64,000 nucleotides of DNA from Parabacteroides massiliensis (GTDB lineage Bacteria > Bacteroidota > Bacteroidia > Bacteroidales > Tannerellaceae): assembly GCF_900155425.1 (NCBI RefSeq), contig NZ_LT700190.1, positions 789,386-853,385 on the forward strand, written 5' to 3'. Position numbers and translations under genes: made by a program. Under the pieces are notes generated by a model. That model did not search any database and had not been told where the DNA came from. It was given only the letters and a program-made list of their open reading frames with translations. The first letter of the stretch is position 1, and every line of letters starts with the position of its first letter. This document shows, in pieces, positions 35,134 to 44,102 of this stretch.

Positions 35134-35892
35134 TTATTTCCCTGAAGCCAACGCGCTTCGTTTGCTGCGGTTGAAACTGCGATACGGGTCGTATTCGATT
35201 TCTACGTCCGGTTCGACCAGCTCCTCCCGTTCTTCACAAACAAATTTGATGTATTTGATGTTCAACCCACGATCCAGCCATTGCTGTTCATAATAGGTTT
35301 TGATGGACAGAATCTCGTCCGTCAACCCCGAATGATACAGGTCGTCGTTGCTGAACAGTACGGGATAATGGTTCGCTTTTACCATCTCGCAGGTGTAGGT
35401 GTACATGAAGTTGCTGTCTGTTTTCAGATGTACGATGCCGTCTCCTGCCAGTATCTCGCGATACATTTTCATGAAGCGGGTGGAGGTGAGGCGTTTGTTC
35501 ACCTTCTTCATCTGCGGATCGGGGAAGGTGAGCCAGATTTCGGCTACCTCTCCGGCTGCGAAGAAATGGGCGATCAGTTCGATACTGGTCCGGAGGAAGG
35601 CAACATTCGTCATGCCTGCCTCAAACGATTCTTTCGCTCCAGTCCACATGCGGGCTCCCTTGATATCGACTCCTATAAAATTCTTGTCGGGAAACAGCTT
35701 TCCCAAACCTACCGTATATTCTCCTTTTCCGCAACCCAGTTCAAGTACGATCGGATTGTCATTCTTAAAGAACCGTTCGTGCCAGTGTCCCTTCAGCTCG
35801 AATCCTTTCTCTTGAAGGGCCGCAAACGGATATTGGAACACATGGGGATAACCCGCCATGTCGTCAAACTTTGCTAATTTATTCTTTCCCAT
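35134..35892 (-). CDS. trmB: tRNA (guanine-N7-)-methyltransferase
   Basis: A 252-residue SAM-dependent enzyme that methylates G46 of tRNAs. The SAM motif is [15 protein letters not shown], followed by [15 protein letters not shown]; the signature [18 protein letters not shown] and the TDSNFMYTY part complete the family pattern. ATG 35892 ([11 protein letters not shown]) is chosen. A longer frame to 35910 would start upstream of the promoter -7 element at 35897-35904, so its start codon would not be transcribed. Confidence 0.93.
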   Translation of the reverse strand: MGKNKLAKFDDMAGYPHVFQYPFAALQEKGFELKGHWHERFFKNDNPIVLELGCGKGEYTVGLGKLFPDKNFIGVDIKGARMWTGAKESFEAGMTNVAFLRTSIELIAHFFAAGEVAEIWLTFPDPQMKKVNKRLTSTRFMKMYREILAGDGIVHLKTDSNFMYTYTCEMVKANHYPVLFSNDDLYHSGLTDEILSIKTYYEQQWLDRGLNIKYIKFVCEEREELVEPDVEIEYDPYRSFNRSKRSALASGK

Positions 35893-35896
35893 AATG

Positions 35897-35904
35897 CAAA
35901 GGTA
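35897..35904 (-). promoter_or_regulatory. trmB -7 element TACCTTTG, nearly abutting the start codon
   Basis: CAAAGGTA on the plus strand reads TACCTTTG on the minus strand and ends 4 bp before the ATG. Transcription should begin at or within a few bases of the ATG, predicting a leaderless or near-leaderless mRNA. Confidence 0.5.
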
Positions 35905-35978
35905 ATACAATTCTTTTTACTTTTTAGACTGATAGTAGTCAACAAATGGATCATGGGCATAGAGATATATTGCGGGTA

Positions 35979-36011
35979 TAAAAAAAAGGGATACTCTTAT
36001 GAAGTATCCCT
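35979..36011 (-). terminator. tRNA operon terminator
   Basis: On the minus strand AGGGATACT and AGTATCCCT form a 9-bp stem followed by eight or nine T residues, downstream of the two tRNA genes. Confidence 0.85.
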
Positions 36012-36021
36012 CTCTCTTTCG

Positions 36022-36095
36022 CTCTTCCTCTTGGACTTGAACCAAGGACCCTCTGATTAACAGTCAGATGCTCTAACCAACTGAGCTAAGGAAGA
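36022..36095 (-). tRNA. tRNA-Asn (GTT), second copy in the operon
   Basis: A 74-nt tRNA on the minus strand. Acceptor stem TCTTCCT/AGGAAGA, D arm GCTCAGTTGGTTAGAGC, anticodon loop CTGTTAA with anticodon GTT, T arm with GGTTCAAGTCC, discriminator G. CCA is not encoded. It is identical to the copy 110 bp away. Confidence 0.95.
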
Positions 36096-36131
36096 ATATG
36101 TCTTTTTCAGTCTGTCCCGATGTCTTTTTCG

Positions 36132-36205
36132 CTCTTCCTCTTGGACTTGAACCAAGGACCCTCTGATTAACAGTCAGATGCTCTAACCAACTGAGCTAAG
36201 GAAGA
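36132..36205 (-). tRNA. tRNA-Asn (GTT), first copy in the operon
   Basis: Identical in sequence to the other tRNA-Asn; the flanks are also similar (TTTCGC on one side, an AATNTG then T-rich stretch on the other), so this is a recent tandem duplication of a 110-bp unit. The pair ends in one terminator. Confidence 0.95.
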
Positions 36206-36287
36206 ATTTGTTTTTCCAGTCCGGTATCAATTATGACCCTTTCTGAATTTGCACTGCAAAAGTAGAGGTTCTTTTTGAAATATGCAA

Positions 36288-36295
36288 TATCTTTG
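36288..36295 (+). promoter_or_regulatory. PfkB kinase gene -7 element TATCTTTG
   Basis: TAnnTTTG match 18 bp before the ATG at 36314, which also argues against the longer frame beginning at 36275. Confidence 0.5.
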
Positions 36296-36313
36296 CGAAA
36301 AAAAATAGAAAAA

Positions 36314-37291
36314 ATGAATACGATTGGATTAGGAAATGCTTTGGTAGACGTACTGCTAAGGCTTAAAAGCGATGATGTTCTGGCAGAAGTAGGGATGCAG
36401 AAGGGCACAATGGATATGATCGACCAGGAACAGATGATTAAAATCCGCAAGTCGCAGGAAGGACTTGAACGCAGTCAAGCACCGGGTGGTTCGGTATGTA
36501 ACACCATGCGTGCGATGGCAATATTGGGAGCAAATACGGGATTTATAGGTAAGATTGGCTCTGATTCCGTAGGCGAATATTATGAAGAAGCCTTGAGAAA
36601 AGCGAACGTCTCTCCTTATTTTGCCAAGACAGACGGCATTTCCGGAAGCTGTACGGTCTTGATTTCACCGGATGGCGAGCGTACGATGGGTACGTTTCTC
36701 GGACCGGCTCCGACGATCACACCGGATGAAATTACGGAAGAGATGCTTTCCGCTTACCAATGTATTTATATAGAAGGCTACCTGTTGGTGAACGAAGAAC
36801 TGGTACGTACTACTATGCAGAAAGCGAAGAAGTTAGGGCTGAAGGTCGCTCTCGATCTTTCCAATTTCAATATCGTGAAGGCATTCCGTGGCCTGTTGGA
36901 CGATATTATCCCTAAGTATGTCGATATTCTTTTCTCAAACGAAAGCGAAGCGGAAACCTATACCGGGTTGGAAGCGCACGAAGCGGTCAAAGTCCTTTCC
37001 GAGCAAGTGGAGATATCTTTGGTCACTTTAGGAAAAGAAGGCGCCCTGGTGGGAAGCAAGGGACAAGTTTTCACTGTCCCGGCTGAAGGCGGCAAGCCGG
37101 TCGATACGACGGGAGCCGGTGATCATTTTGCTGCCGGATTCCTTTACGGACAGTCGGTCGGCGCCACATTGGAACAGTCCGCCCGTATCGGCTCGCTTTT
37201 GGCCGGCTACATAATCGATGTAATCGGAGCACAGATTCCGGATGATAAATGGGAACAAATAAAGTTAAAAGTAAATAGTATATTGGTCTGA
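36314..37291 (+). CDS. PfkB family carbohydrate/nucleoside kinase
   Basis: A 325-residue ribokinase-fold kinase. It has APGGSVCNTMRAMAILG with the Gly-Gly of the substrate lid, the anion-hole and catalytic-base motif DTTGAGDHFAAGF near the C-terminus, and LFSNESEAETYTG. In Bacteroidetes this type is usually annotated as adenosine kinase or sugar kinase; the substrate cannot be fixed from sequence. ATG 36314 is chosen as it follows the promoter -7 element. It stands 47 bp upstream of the S41 protease gene in the same direction. Confidence 0.88.
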   Translation: MNTIGLGNALVDVLLRLKSDDVLAEVGMQKGTMDMIDQEQMIKIRKSQEGLERSQAPGGSVCNTMRAMAILGANTGFIGKIGSDSVGEYYEEALRKANVSPYFAKTDGISGSCTVLISPDGERTMGTFLGPAPTITPDEITEEMLSAYQCIYIEGYLLVNEELVRTTMQKAKKLGLKVALDLSNFNIVKAFRGLLDDIIPKYVDILFSNESEAETYTGLEAHEAVKVLSEQVEISLVTLGKEGALVGSKGQVFTVPAEGGKPVDTTGAGDHFAAGFLYGQSVGATLEQSARIGSLLAGYIIDVIGAQIPDDKWEQIKLKVNSILV

Positions 37292-37338
37292 CAAGCGTTT
37301 ATTATATACATTTACGTCGTTAATTAACTAAATATTCT

Positions 37339-39027
37339 ATGTATAAACAACGAGAGAAAATAATAGCTCTTTTCAGTTTGCTGCTCCTGTTGGGAGGTGT
37401 GACCCCCGGACAGGCACAGAAAGACAACCGTTTCGAGGTCAGTAAAAACCTGGATATCTTTAACGCTCTGGTAAAAGAGGTGGAAATGTTTTACGTGGAT
37501 TCGGTCGATGTCGAGAAAACGGTGCGCCGAGGTATCGACGCCATGTTAGGCGGCTTGGACCCTTATACCGAATACTACCCGGAGCAGGAAATGGATAAAC
37601 TGAAATTCATGACGACCGGCGAATATGGCGGTATCGGCTCTTATATCCGCGAACGGAAAGAAGGTGGTGTCTATGTTATCGAACCGTTTGAAGGGATGCC
37701 GGCTGCTTTGGCCGGCTTGAAAGCAGGCGACCGCATTCTGGCGATCGACACGGTGGATGTGACCGACAAATCTTCGGATGAGGTGAGTGCCCTGCTAAAA
37801 GGTGTTCCCAATACGAAGATGGTATTGAAGATACAGAGTCCGTATGACAAGAAACCGCGTGAGGTGGAACTGGTGCGTAAGCAGATTTTGGAAAACCAGG
37901 TTACCTACTATGGCGTGCGTGGCGATGGCGTAGGCTATATCTATTTGAAAGGTTTTACGGACAAGAGTGCTCAGGAAGTAAAAAATGCGTTCGAAGACTT
38001 GAAAAATAACCATCATATCAAATCGTTGGTTTTGGACTTGCGTAACAATGGAGGCGGTTTGTTGGAAAGCGCCACGCAAATTGTCGGTATGTTCGTCCCG
38101 AAAGGGAAAGAAGTGGTTTCGACAAAAGGGAAAATCAGCCAGTGGGATCGTACCTACCGTACACCAAGCGAACCGCTCGATACGGTGATGCCGATGGCCG
38201 TCCTCATTAACGGAGGTTCTGCTTCTGCAGCCGAGATCGTGTCAGGTTCTTTGCAGGATATGGACCGCGCCGTCTTGATCGGGCAGCGTTCTTTCGGCAA
38301 GGGGCTTGTGCAGTCTCCCCGTGAACTTCCTTACAACGGAAGCGTGAAGGTGACGATGAGCAAATATTACATTCCCAGCGGACGTTGCATCCAGCAGATG
38401 GACTATTCGCACCGGAAAGCCGACGGAAGTGTCGGGGCCATTCCGGACAGCCTGACATCTGTCTTCTATACATCCAAAGGACGTCCCGTCCGGGATGGAG
38501 GTGGCATTACTCCCGACTTTAAAATAGAAGAACCGGAAACGCCGACTATGATGTTCTATCTGGTGACTGATTTTGTCTTGACAGACTTTGTCGCAAACTG
38601 GTCCCAGAAACACAAGAAAATTGCTTCGCCCGAAGACTTCGAGGTGACAGACGAGGATTTCGAGGCTTTCAAGCAGTATGCCAAAGAAAAGAATTTCACT
38701 TACGACCGGCAGAGCGAAAAGCTGTTGAAGAACCTGAAGGAGGTGGCTAAGTTTGAAGGTTACATGGACAATGACTCCACCATTTTCAACTCTTTGGAAG
38801 CCAAACTGACTCCGGACTTGGAACGCGACTTCGACCGCAACAAGGAGCAGATCAAGAAACTGCTGACTTCCGAGATCATGAAACGCTATTATTTCCAGAA
38901 AGGCGAGTTGATAAACAGCCTGAAGGATGATGAGGTTTTGGATAAGGCGTTGGAAGTCTTGGGTGATCCGGAGCTCTATAAGCAAACGCTTACCGCTCCT
39001 GGGAAAACGGAAGAGCCGCAAATTTGA
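37339..39027 (+). CDS. S41 family C-terminal processing peptidase
   Basis: A 562-residue periplasmic serine protease with signal peptide (IALFSLLLLLGGVTPGQAQ). A PDZ domain follows (GIGSYIRERKEGGVYVIEPFEGMPAALAG... region, about residues 95-180). The catalytic dyad is Ser296 in GGSASAAEIVSG and Lys321 in RSFGKGLVQ, with the 25-residue spacing of Prc/CtpA enzymes. A long C-terminal helical part follows to residue 562. It trims or degrades envelope proteins from their C-termini. Its 3' end overlaps the convergent metallophosphoesterase gene by 38 bp. Confidence 0.93.
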   Translation: MYKQREKIIALFSLLLLLGGVTPGQAQKDNRFEVSKNLDIFNALVKEVEMFYVDSVDVEKTVRRGIDAMLGGLDPYTEYYPEQEMDKLKFMTTGEYGGIGSYIRERKEGGVYVIEPFEGMPAALAGLKAGDRILAIDTVDVTDKSSDEVSALLKGVPNTKMVLKIQSPYDKKPREVELVRKQILENQVTYYGVRGDGVGYIYLKGFTDKSAQEVKNAFEDLKNNHHIKSLVLDLRNNGGGLLESATQIVGMFVPKGKEVVSTKGKISQWDRTYRTPSEPLDTVMPMAVLINGGSASAAEIVSGSLQDMDRAVLIGQRSFGKGLVQSPRELPYNGSVKVTMSKYYIPSGRCIQQMDYSHRKADGSVGAIPDSLTSVFYTSKGRPVRDGGGITPDFKIEEPETPTMMFYLVTDFVLTDFVANWSQKHKKIASPEDFEVTDEDFEAFKQYAKEKNFTYDRQSEKLLKNLKEVAKFEGYMDNDSTIFNSLEAKLTPDLERDFDRNKEQIKKLLTSEIMKRYYFQKGELINSLKDDEVLDKALEVLGDPELYKQTLTAPGKTEEPQI

Positions 39028-40138
39028 TATGCAGCACAACCATTTCTGATACAGTGCCGACCCGGTAAGGAGGTCCGGCTATCCCAATGCCGGAAGATAC
39101 ATAAAACTGGGTCGGCCCTTTTTTATGGTAGCCGTACGGACATTCATAGATCAGTTTCATTAAAAGGGGGTAAGGCCATAGTTGTCCGTTATGGGTATGC
39201 CCGTGAAGTCCGAGATCCACACCGTTCATTGTCATTTCGGCAAACGACCAAGGTTGGTGGTCCAGCACGATGACCGGTTTAGTCGTGTCTATGCCTGCCA
39301 TCAGTGCATGTAACGGCTTTCTTTTCTTGTTGATATAGTCATCCCGGCCGATCAGATAGAATGAAGAGTCCGGGCGTGCGACGGAATCGATCAGAAGCGT
39401 CGCCCCTGTTTTCTTCAACCAGCGGTATTTGGCTATGCGGTTGGCGCGATACTCATGGTTGCCATAGACCACATATACGCCTAACGGGGCTTTCAGTTGT
39501 TTCAAATCCTCTTCGATACGGGCTTTTTCAGCAAAACGGGATTCGTAATCCATGATATCACCTACCAGAACGACCATGTCGGGATGTTGTTCGTTGCTCA
39601 TCTTCACGTATCGCTGTACCAGTTCTTTGCCGATCACTTCCCCGATATGAAGATCGCTCATCATGACAATCGTCATGCTGTCCCGGTCGCTGCTTCCTTT
39701 GGGGAGGGTGACATACACATCTTTGACAACCGGATAGGCGACGGCATGGTAAGCATGAAACATCAGGCCGGTGACAGCTGCCGGAATCAAAAAGAACAGA
39801 ATGAGTTTTGTCTGTTTCCAGTGTCTCGTCATCCAACCTGGAAACCAATGGAAGAAACGGTTGCCGAGCCGGAGCACTTCCAGAGCCAACAAGGAAAGCG
39901 TGATGTAAATAGATGCGATATACCAGGTGTTGCAAATATATTGAATGGCAATCATGACAGAATCCGGCAACACATTACGAAATGTAAAACCGAAGAAGAA
40001 GAGGGATAATTCAAGGATAAAAAACAAAATATAGGGAATCCGCCAGCTCTTTTTGGGGGGGATTGCCTGATACCCTCGCCAGAAGATATAAGGATTCAGT
40101 AATATCTGTGCTACTATCGATTGAATAAAAACCTTCAT
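38990..40138 (-). CDS. Membrane metallophosphoesterase (first of pair)
   Basis: A 382-residue protein with four predicted N-terminal membrane helices (to about residue 135) and a calcineurin-like phosphoesterase domain: SDLHIGEVIG, LVGDIMDYES, VYGNHEY, VLDHQPW and GLHGHTHNGQ supply the two-metal ligands. This is the YkuE-like class that acts on lipid phosphates or similar; the real substrate is unknown. It follows a paralogous gene by 9 bp. Its stop lies inside the convergent S41 protease gene. Confidence 0.9.
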   Translation of the reverse strand: MKVFIQSIVAQILLNPYIFWRGYQAIPPKKSWRIPYILFFILELSLFFFGFTFRNVLPDSVMIAIQYICNTWYIASIYITLSLLALEVLRLGNRFFHWFPGWMTRHWKQTKLILFFLIPAAVTGLMFHAYHAVAYPVVKDVYVTLPKGSSDRDSMTIVMMSDLHIGEVIGKELVQRYVKMSNEQHPDMVVLVGDIMDYESRFAEKARIEEDLKQLKAPLGVYVVYGNHEYRANRIAKYRWLKKTGATLLIDSVARPDSSFYLIGRDDYINKKRKPLHALMAGIDTTKPVIVLDHQPWSFAEMTMNGVDLGLHGHTHNGQLWPYPLLMKLIYECPYGYHKKGPTQFYVSSGIGIAGPPYRVGTVSEMVVLHIKFAALPFSQER

Positions 40139-40147
40139 GCCTGCAAA

Positions 40148-41239
40148 CTATTTACAGAGAATGTTGAATACGACAAGCTCGCTGTCGGTCCCGATCCTGA
40201 AAGGCGGTCCCCAAAGCGACAGTCCTGAGGAAACATATATGTGGCTGTTTCCCCACTTGCGGTAACCATAACTTTGATCGAACAGGCGGTCGGTGACGAG
40301 ACTGATCGGCCATACCTGTCCGCGATGCGTATGCCCGCTGAACTGAAGGTCGATACCCGCACTTTCCGTATCCGGCAAGTCGTACGGTTGATGGTCCAGA
40401 AGAATAACAGGTTTTGCCGGATCAATGTTTTTCATCAACTCTTGCAAAGATAACCTGGATTTATTACTGCGGTCGTCCCGACCGACTATTTGTATGCCAC
40501 CCGGTAGTGTCACCACTTCGTCCCTCAATAGGCGTATCGGTGTTTCGTTTATGAATTGCATGCTTTTCCGTATGCCGCTGATGTATTCATGATTTCCCGG
40601 AACCATATAGATTCCTAAAGGTGCTTTTAGTTCAGCCAGCTCTTCCATCATCTTTTCTTCATAAAGAGGGACTACACTGCTGTCGATCAGGTCGCCGCCT
40701 ATCAGGATCAGATCCGGTTTCTGTGCGTTGATCATCTCGACATATTGTTTGAGTTCTTCTTTGTCTGTCCCGTATCCTAAATGTATATCACTGACGGAAA
40801 CGACTTTCAACGGTTGTTCATAATGAACCGCCGGCTTGTTGATAACTATGTTGAAAACTTCTGTCTTCGGATGTTGGTAGTTGTAGTATCCGTAGCTTAA
40901 TAGGCTGAGTGTCAAAAATAAGGATATGTAAAATTCATATTTACATGAGAAGTTGAAAAGTCGGAACAAGTCGAATACGGCCAGACACAATACCATATAG
41001 AGTGTGAAAACCAACCAACCGGTTCCTATTTCGTGTGTCGTATGAGCCAAAGTAATCGGCAATTTGGTGTTTTGAATCCAAAAACTACCGATAAACGACA
41101 AAGCTCCGCACCAGAACAGTGCTGCTAATAGAATCTTGACTCCGAAAGGCTGGGCAACCAAGGCCTCAGCTCCTCTCTTGAATATATAAAAGTTCCCTGC
41201 AAGATAGATACTGAAGAGGACAACAAAAAATATCGGCAT
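40148..41239 (-). CDS. Membrane metallophosphoesterase (second of pair)
   Basis: A 363-residue paralogue of the next gene with the same plan: N-terminal membrane helices, then SDIHLGYGTD, LIGGDLIDSS, VPGNHEYISG, LLDHQPYD and FSGHTHRGQVWP. ATG 41239 (MPIFFVVLF) is chosen over 41272 because a TATTTTTG -7 element at 41256-41263 lies between them. The two genes form an operon and arose by duplication. In UDP-2,3-diacylglucosamine-type or YkuE-type enzymes the same fold hydrolyses lipid phosphodiesters; specificity here is open. Confidence 0.9.
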   Translation of the reverse strand: MPIFFVVLFSIYLAGNFYIFKRGAEALVAQPFGVKILLAALFWCGALSFIGSFWIQNTKLPITLAHTTHEIGTGWLVFTLYMVLCLAVFDLFRLFNFSCKYEFYISLFLTLSLLSYGYYNYQHPKTEVFNIVINKPAVHYEQPLKVVSVSDIHLGYGTDKEELKQYVEMINAQKPDLILIGGDLIDSSVVPLYEEKMMEELAELKAPLGIYMVPGNHEYISGIRKSMQFINETPIRLLRDEVVTLPGGIQIVGRDDRSNKSRLSLQELMKNIDPAKPVILLDHQPYDLPDTESAGIDLQFSGHTHRGQVWPISLVTDRLFDQSYGYRKWGNSHIYVSSGLSLWGPPFRIGTDSELVVFNILCK

Positions 41240-41255
41240 AGTTATAAATTTTCGG

Positions 41256-41263
41256 CAAAAATA
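41256..41263 (-). promoter_or_regulatory. Metallophosphoesterase operon -7 element TATTTTTG
   Basis: CAAAAATA on the plus strand reads TATTTTTG on the minus strand, 16 bp upstream of ATG 41239. Confidence 0.5.
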
Positions 41264-41340
41264 CGGAAACATTTTTGGTTATTCTTGTATTTGATCCGAA
41301 TTTTGTCAAGCAAGGCGTTTGGGTAGTTGTGATTCGGATA

Positions 41341-44010
41341 TCATCTGTTTTCCTGTATGGCTGTATGAGCAACATGTTTGGTTGCGAACCGATGGAGGCC
41401 TGATCCGACATTCCTGTATTTCTTGCCGTCCGGCAGAATGACTGTAGCAGTCGTGTTGACAGGTATCTCGACTGTCAATTCGAACGAATCCGCTTCTATC
41501 CGCCAGTCTGAGCGGACAAGGCCGTACAAGGATTGATACGATCCGCTGCAATAAGTGAGGCCGCCTACCGGTTGAGGAGCGATGGTGGTGTGTTTCATGC
41601 CCGGCTCCGCTTCATCATAACAGATCCCGGCAAGTGTCCGGTAAAACCAGGCCACTACGCTGCCGAACATCGGATGGCAACAGGAAGCCTTTCCTTCCCA
41701 CCGTTCCCACAAACAAGAATACCGGTCGTCCATCACATACCCGAACCCCGGTATCTCGCGCTGGTTCATCAACCGGAAAGCGATGTCGGCACGTCCGTTA
41801 TCGCTTAATACTTTCAGAAGCAGAGGTGTTGCCATGATACCAGTGTCGAAATGATTTCCTATGCTGTCCAGATGAGCGAGCAAAGCGTCGAACACGGCTT
41901 TCTTTTCACCTTCCGGCACCATTCCGAAAGCTAACGGGAACACATCCGCACCTTGTCGTCCTTCCCAATAATGATGGGTCGACGGGTTGAAAAAGACCGT
42001 ATTGAAATCCTGTCTGATCCGTGTGCACAGCCGGTCAAAGTGTAGCCTGTCTTCCTCCTTCCCTAAGACGGCTGCCACCTTCGACATCAAGTCTGCCGAA
42101 TGATAGTAATAAGCCGTATTGACCAGAGGTTCGGGAAGTTCCATATTCCTTTTTCCCGGTGCACACCAATCTCCCAGGCACCAGCCATCCGGTTCTTCCC
42201 GGACAACAATTCCGCGGGCGTCGGTTCTCGTTCCCAGATAAGCAACCCATTGTTTCATACCCTCATAATGGCGGTTCAACAAAACCGTATCGCCATAATA
42301 ACAATAGTAGGCCCAAGGCATGATCACATAGGCTGAACCCCATGCCGGACCGCCGCCTCCGCCACCGAAGGGAGCCGTATGCGGAACATAGCCGCTTTTC
42401 CGATTCCGGGCATCCTCCATATCGTCAAACCATTTCCGGTAAAACTGGGCCATATCGAAAGATAAGATGGAACTTTCCACAACCACCTGCGCGTCTCCGG
42501 TATAGGCCAACCGCTCCCGGTGCGGGCAGTCACTGCTGATACTGCCGTGGAAGTTGTTCTTCTGTGTCCGCAGGTAGACCTCGTTGATCTTGTTAAACAA
42601 TTCGTTCGAACAGCTGAAACTACCGGCAGGTTGCGGATCGGTATGCACGACTTTCGCAATCAGACTTTCCTTGTTCATCTTGACCTGTTGGGATATGACT
42701 TCGACATAGCGGAACGTGTGCCAGGTGAAACGCGGTTCCCATTGTTCCACATCGCCACCCCGCAATGTATAGAGGTCTATCTGGCCGAAATCATTCTTTT
42801 CCTCGCCGATAAAACGAAGTTTGATCCGGTCACCGGCATTACCTTGCACCTTTATATGTGCCCAGCCGGAAATCATTTCCGGAAATGCGTACCAATAAGT
42901 GGAATCGTTCTTCTGTTCGCAGCTTACCGGCTGTAATGTCCGGGTTATTTTCTCATGAGGGGCAAGTTGGGCATGCAAACTGCCCTCCGGCGCTCTAACC
43001 AGAAGGGCTTTCTTCCAGGTAGAATCCTTGTACCCGTTCCGGTTCCAACCGTCCAACTCCAGCCGGGCATCATATTTTTCACCTGTGAATATGGCGTCAT
43101 GCAGTAAAGGGCCGGTCGTTGTCTTCCAGCTATCATCCGTAGCGATCAGCTCCGTCGATCCATCGGCATACTCTATCTCCAACTGGCATAACAGCCGGGG
43201 CGTGTCGTACCACATACAGCCTTCCACCGTCCGGTCACGCTGGTTATACCAGCCGTTTCCCAACAAAACCCCGACCGTATTCTCCGCCTTTTGTATCAAA
43301 GGCGTGACATCGAACGTGTTGTAGAGAACCCTTTGGGTAGATTGGTCGTCAAAGAAATACAACATCTTTTTGAGCGGGCGGCGGTCGAAATTGGTAACGG
43401 CAGGAGCCAATACCTGGTCGCCTACCTTTTTGCCATTCAGGTACATCTCATAAAAACCCAGCCCGCATATGTAGACTTTCGCCTGCTTGACCGGCTTGGT
43501 TATCCGGAATGTTTTACGGAAATAAGGAGCCGGAGTGGTCAACGTCGAATCCGGATAGGACTCCTCCCTGTTGCCGATCCACCGGGCTTTCCAGTCGGAC
43601 GGTTTCAACAACCCCATCGTCCATCTCCCTGTTTCGCTCCAAGGCGAAGCCTCTCCCTTTTCATCCCAAGCCATCGCTTTCCAGTAAAGCGTTTGCCTGG
43701 AATCAAGCGTTTTTCCCTCATATCCTACCTGGCTGGAACGGGAAGAGGCTATTTTTCCGGAATCCCAGAAATCCGCTTTCCCATCAGCCAGCAAGGAAGG
43801 AGAACTTGCCACGAGAATACGGTAGGCCGTTTGGCTTTTTACCTGCCCTGAGGATTGCAATTGCCAACTCAACAAAGGCTTCCCATTCTCTATCGCAACC
43901 GGATCTTCCAAATATTCACACCGCAGATTACAGACAGCTATTCTTTCCTGTCCCGAAACAGAAACAACGGATCCTAAAAGGAAAGAGAGTAACAAATAAA
44001 AATAGTTCAT
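41341..44010 (-). CDS. GH78 alpha-L-rhamnosidase
   Basis: An 889-residue exported enzyme (signal MNYFYLLLSFLLGSVVSVSG) that removes terminal alpha-L-rhamnose. Fn3-like and beta-sandwich domains come first (ARWIGNREESYP, KVYICGLGFYEMYLNGKKVG). The (alpha/alpha)6 domain has DCPHRERLAYTGDAQ with D494, E499 and D506, the spacing of the GH78 active site. The C-terminal beta domain follows (FGSVVAWFYRTLAGI). ATG 44010 gives a proper signal peptide; 44028 does not. It is the last gene of the PUL, 92 bp after GH51. Confidence 0.93.
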   Translation of the reverse strand: MNYFYLLLSFLLGSVVSVSGQERIAVCNLRCEYLEDPVAIENGKPLLSWQLQSSGQVKSQTAYRILVASSPSLLADGKADFWDSGKIASSRSSQVGYEGKTLDSRQTLYWKAMAWDEKGEASPWSETGRWTMGLLKPSDWKARWIGNREESYPDSTLTTPAPYFRKTFRITKPVKQAKVYICGLGFYEMYLNGKKVGDQVLAPAVTNFDRRPLKKMLYFFDDQSTQRVLYNTFDVTPLIQKAENTVGVLLGNGWYNQRDRTVEGCMWYDTPRLLCQLEIEYADGSTELIATDDSWKTTTGPLLHDAIFTGEKYDARLELDGWNRNGYKDSTWKKALLVRAPEGSLHAQLAPHEKITRTLQPVSCEQKNDSTYWYAFPEMISGWAHIKVQGNAGDRIKLRFIGEEKNDFGQIDLYTLRGGDVEQWEPRFTWHTFRYVEVISQQVKMNKESLIAKVVHTDPQPAGSFSCSNELFNKINEVYLRTQKNNFHGSISSDCPHRERLAYTGDAQVVVESSILSFDMAQFYRKWFDDMEDARNRKSGYVPHTAPFGGGGGGPAWGSAYVIMPWAYYCYYGDTVLLNRHYEGMKQWVAYLGTRTDARGIVVREEPDGWCLGDWCAPGKRNMELPEPLVNTAYYYHSADLMSKVAAVLGKEEDRLHFDRLCTRIRQDFNTVFFNPSTHHYWEGRQGADVFPLAFGMVPEGEKKAVFDALLAHLDSIGNHFDTGIMATPLLLKVLSDNGRADIAFRLMNQREIPGFGYVMDDRYSCLWERWEGKASCCHPMFGSVVAWFYRTLAGICYDEAEPGMKHTTIAPQPVGGLTYCSGSYQSLYGLVRSDWRIEADSFELTVEIPVNTTATVILPDGKKYRNVGSGLHRFATKHVAHTAIQENR

Positions 44011-44102
44011 ACTTTTAGAATTGACCAAATGTTAATATTCTTAGTATATACATAGAAAGAATCTTATCCTATGTAATCTGCATGTGTAAGATGGATTGCC
44101 TT

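Noticed and set aside
36022-36205. Duplicate tRNA-Asn as an integration attachment site
   Set aside because: Both copies are complete, share flanks and have one terminator; no integrase or island lies beside them. A simple tandem gene duplication explains it.
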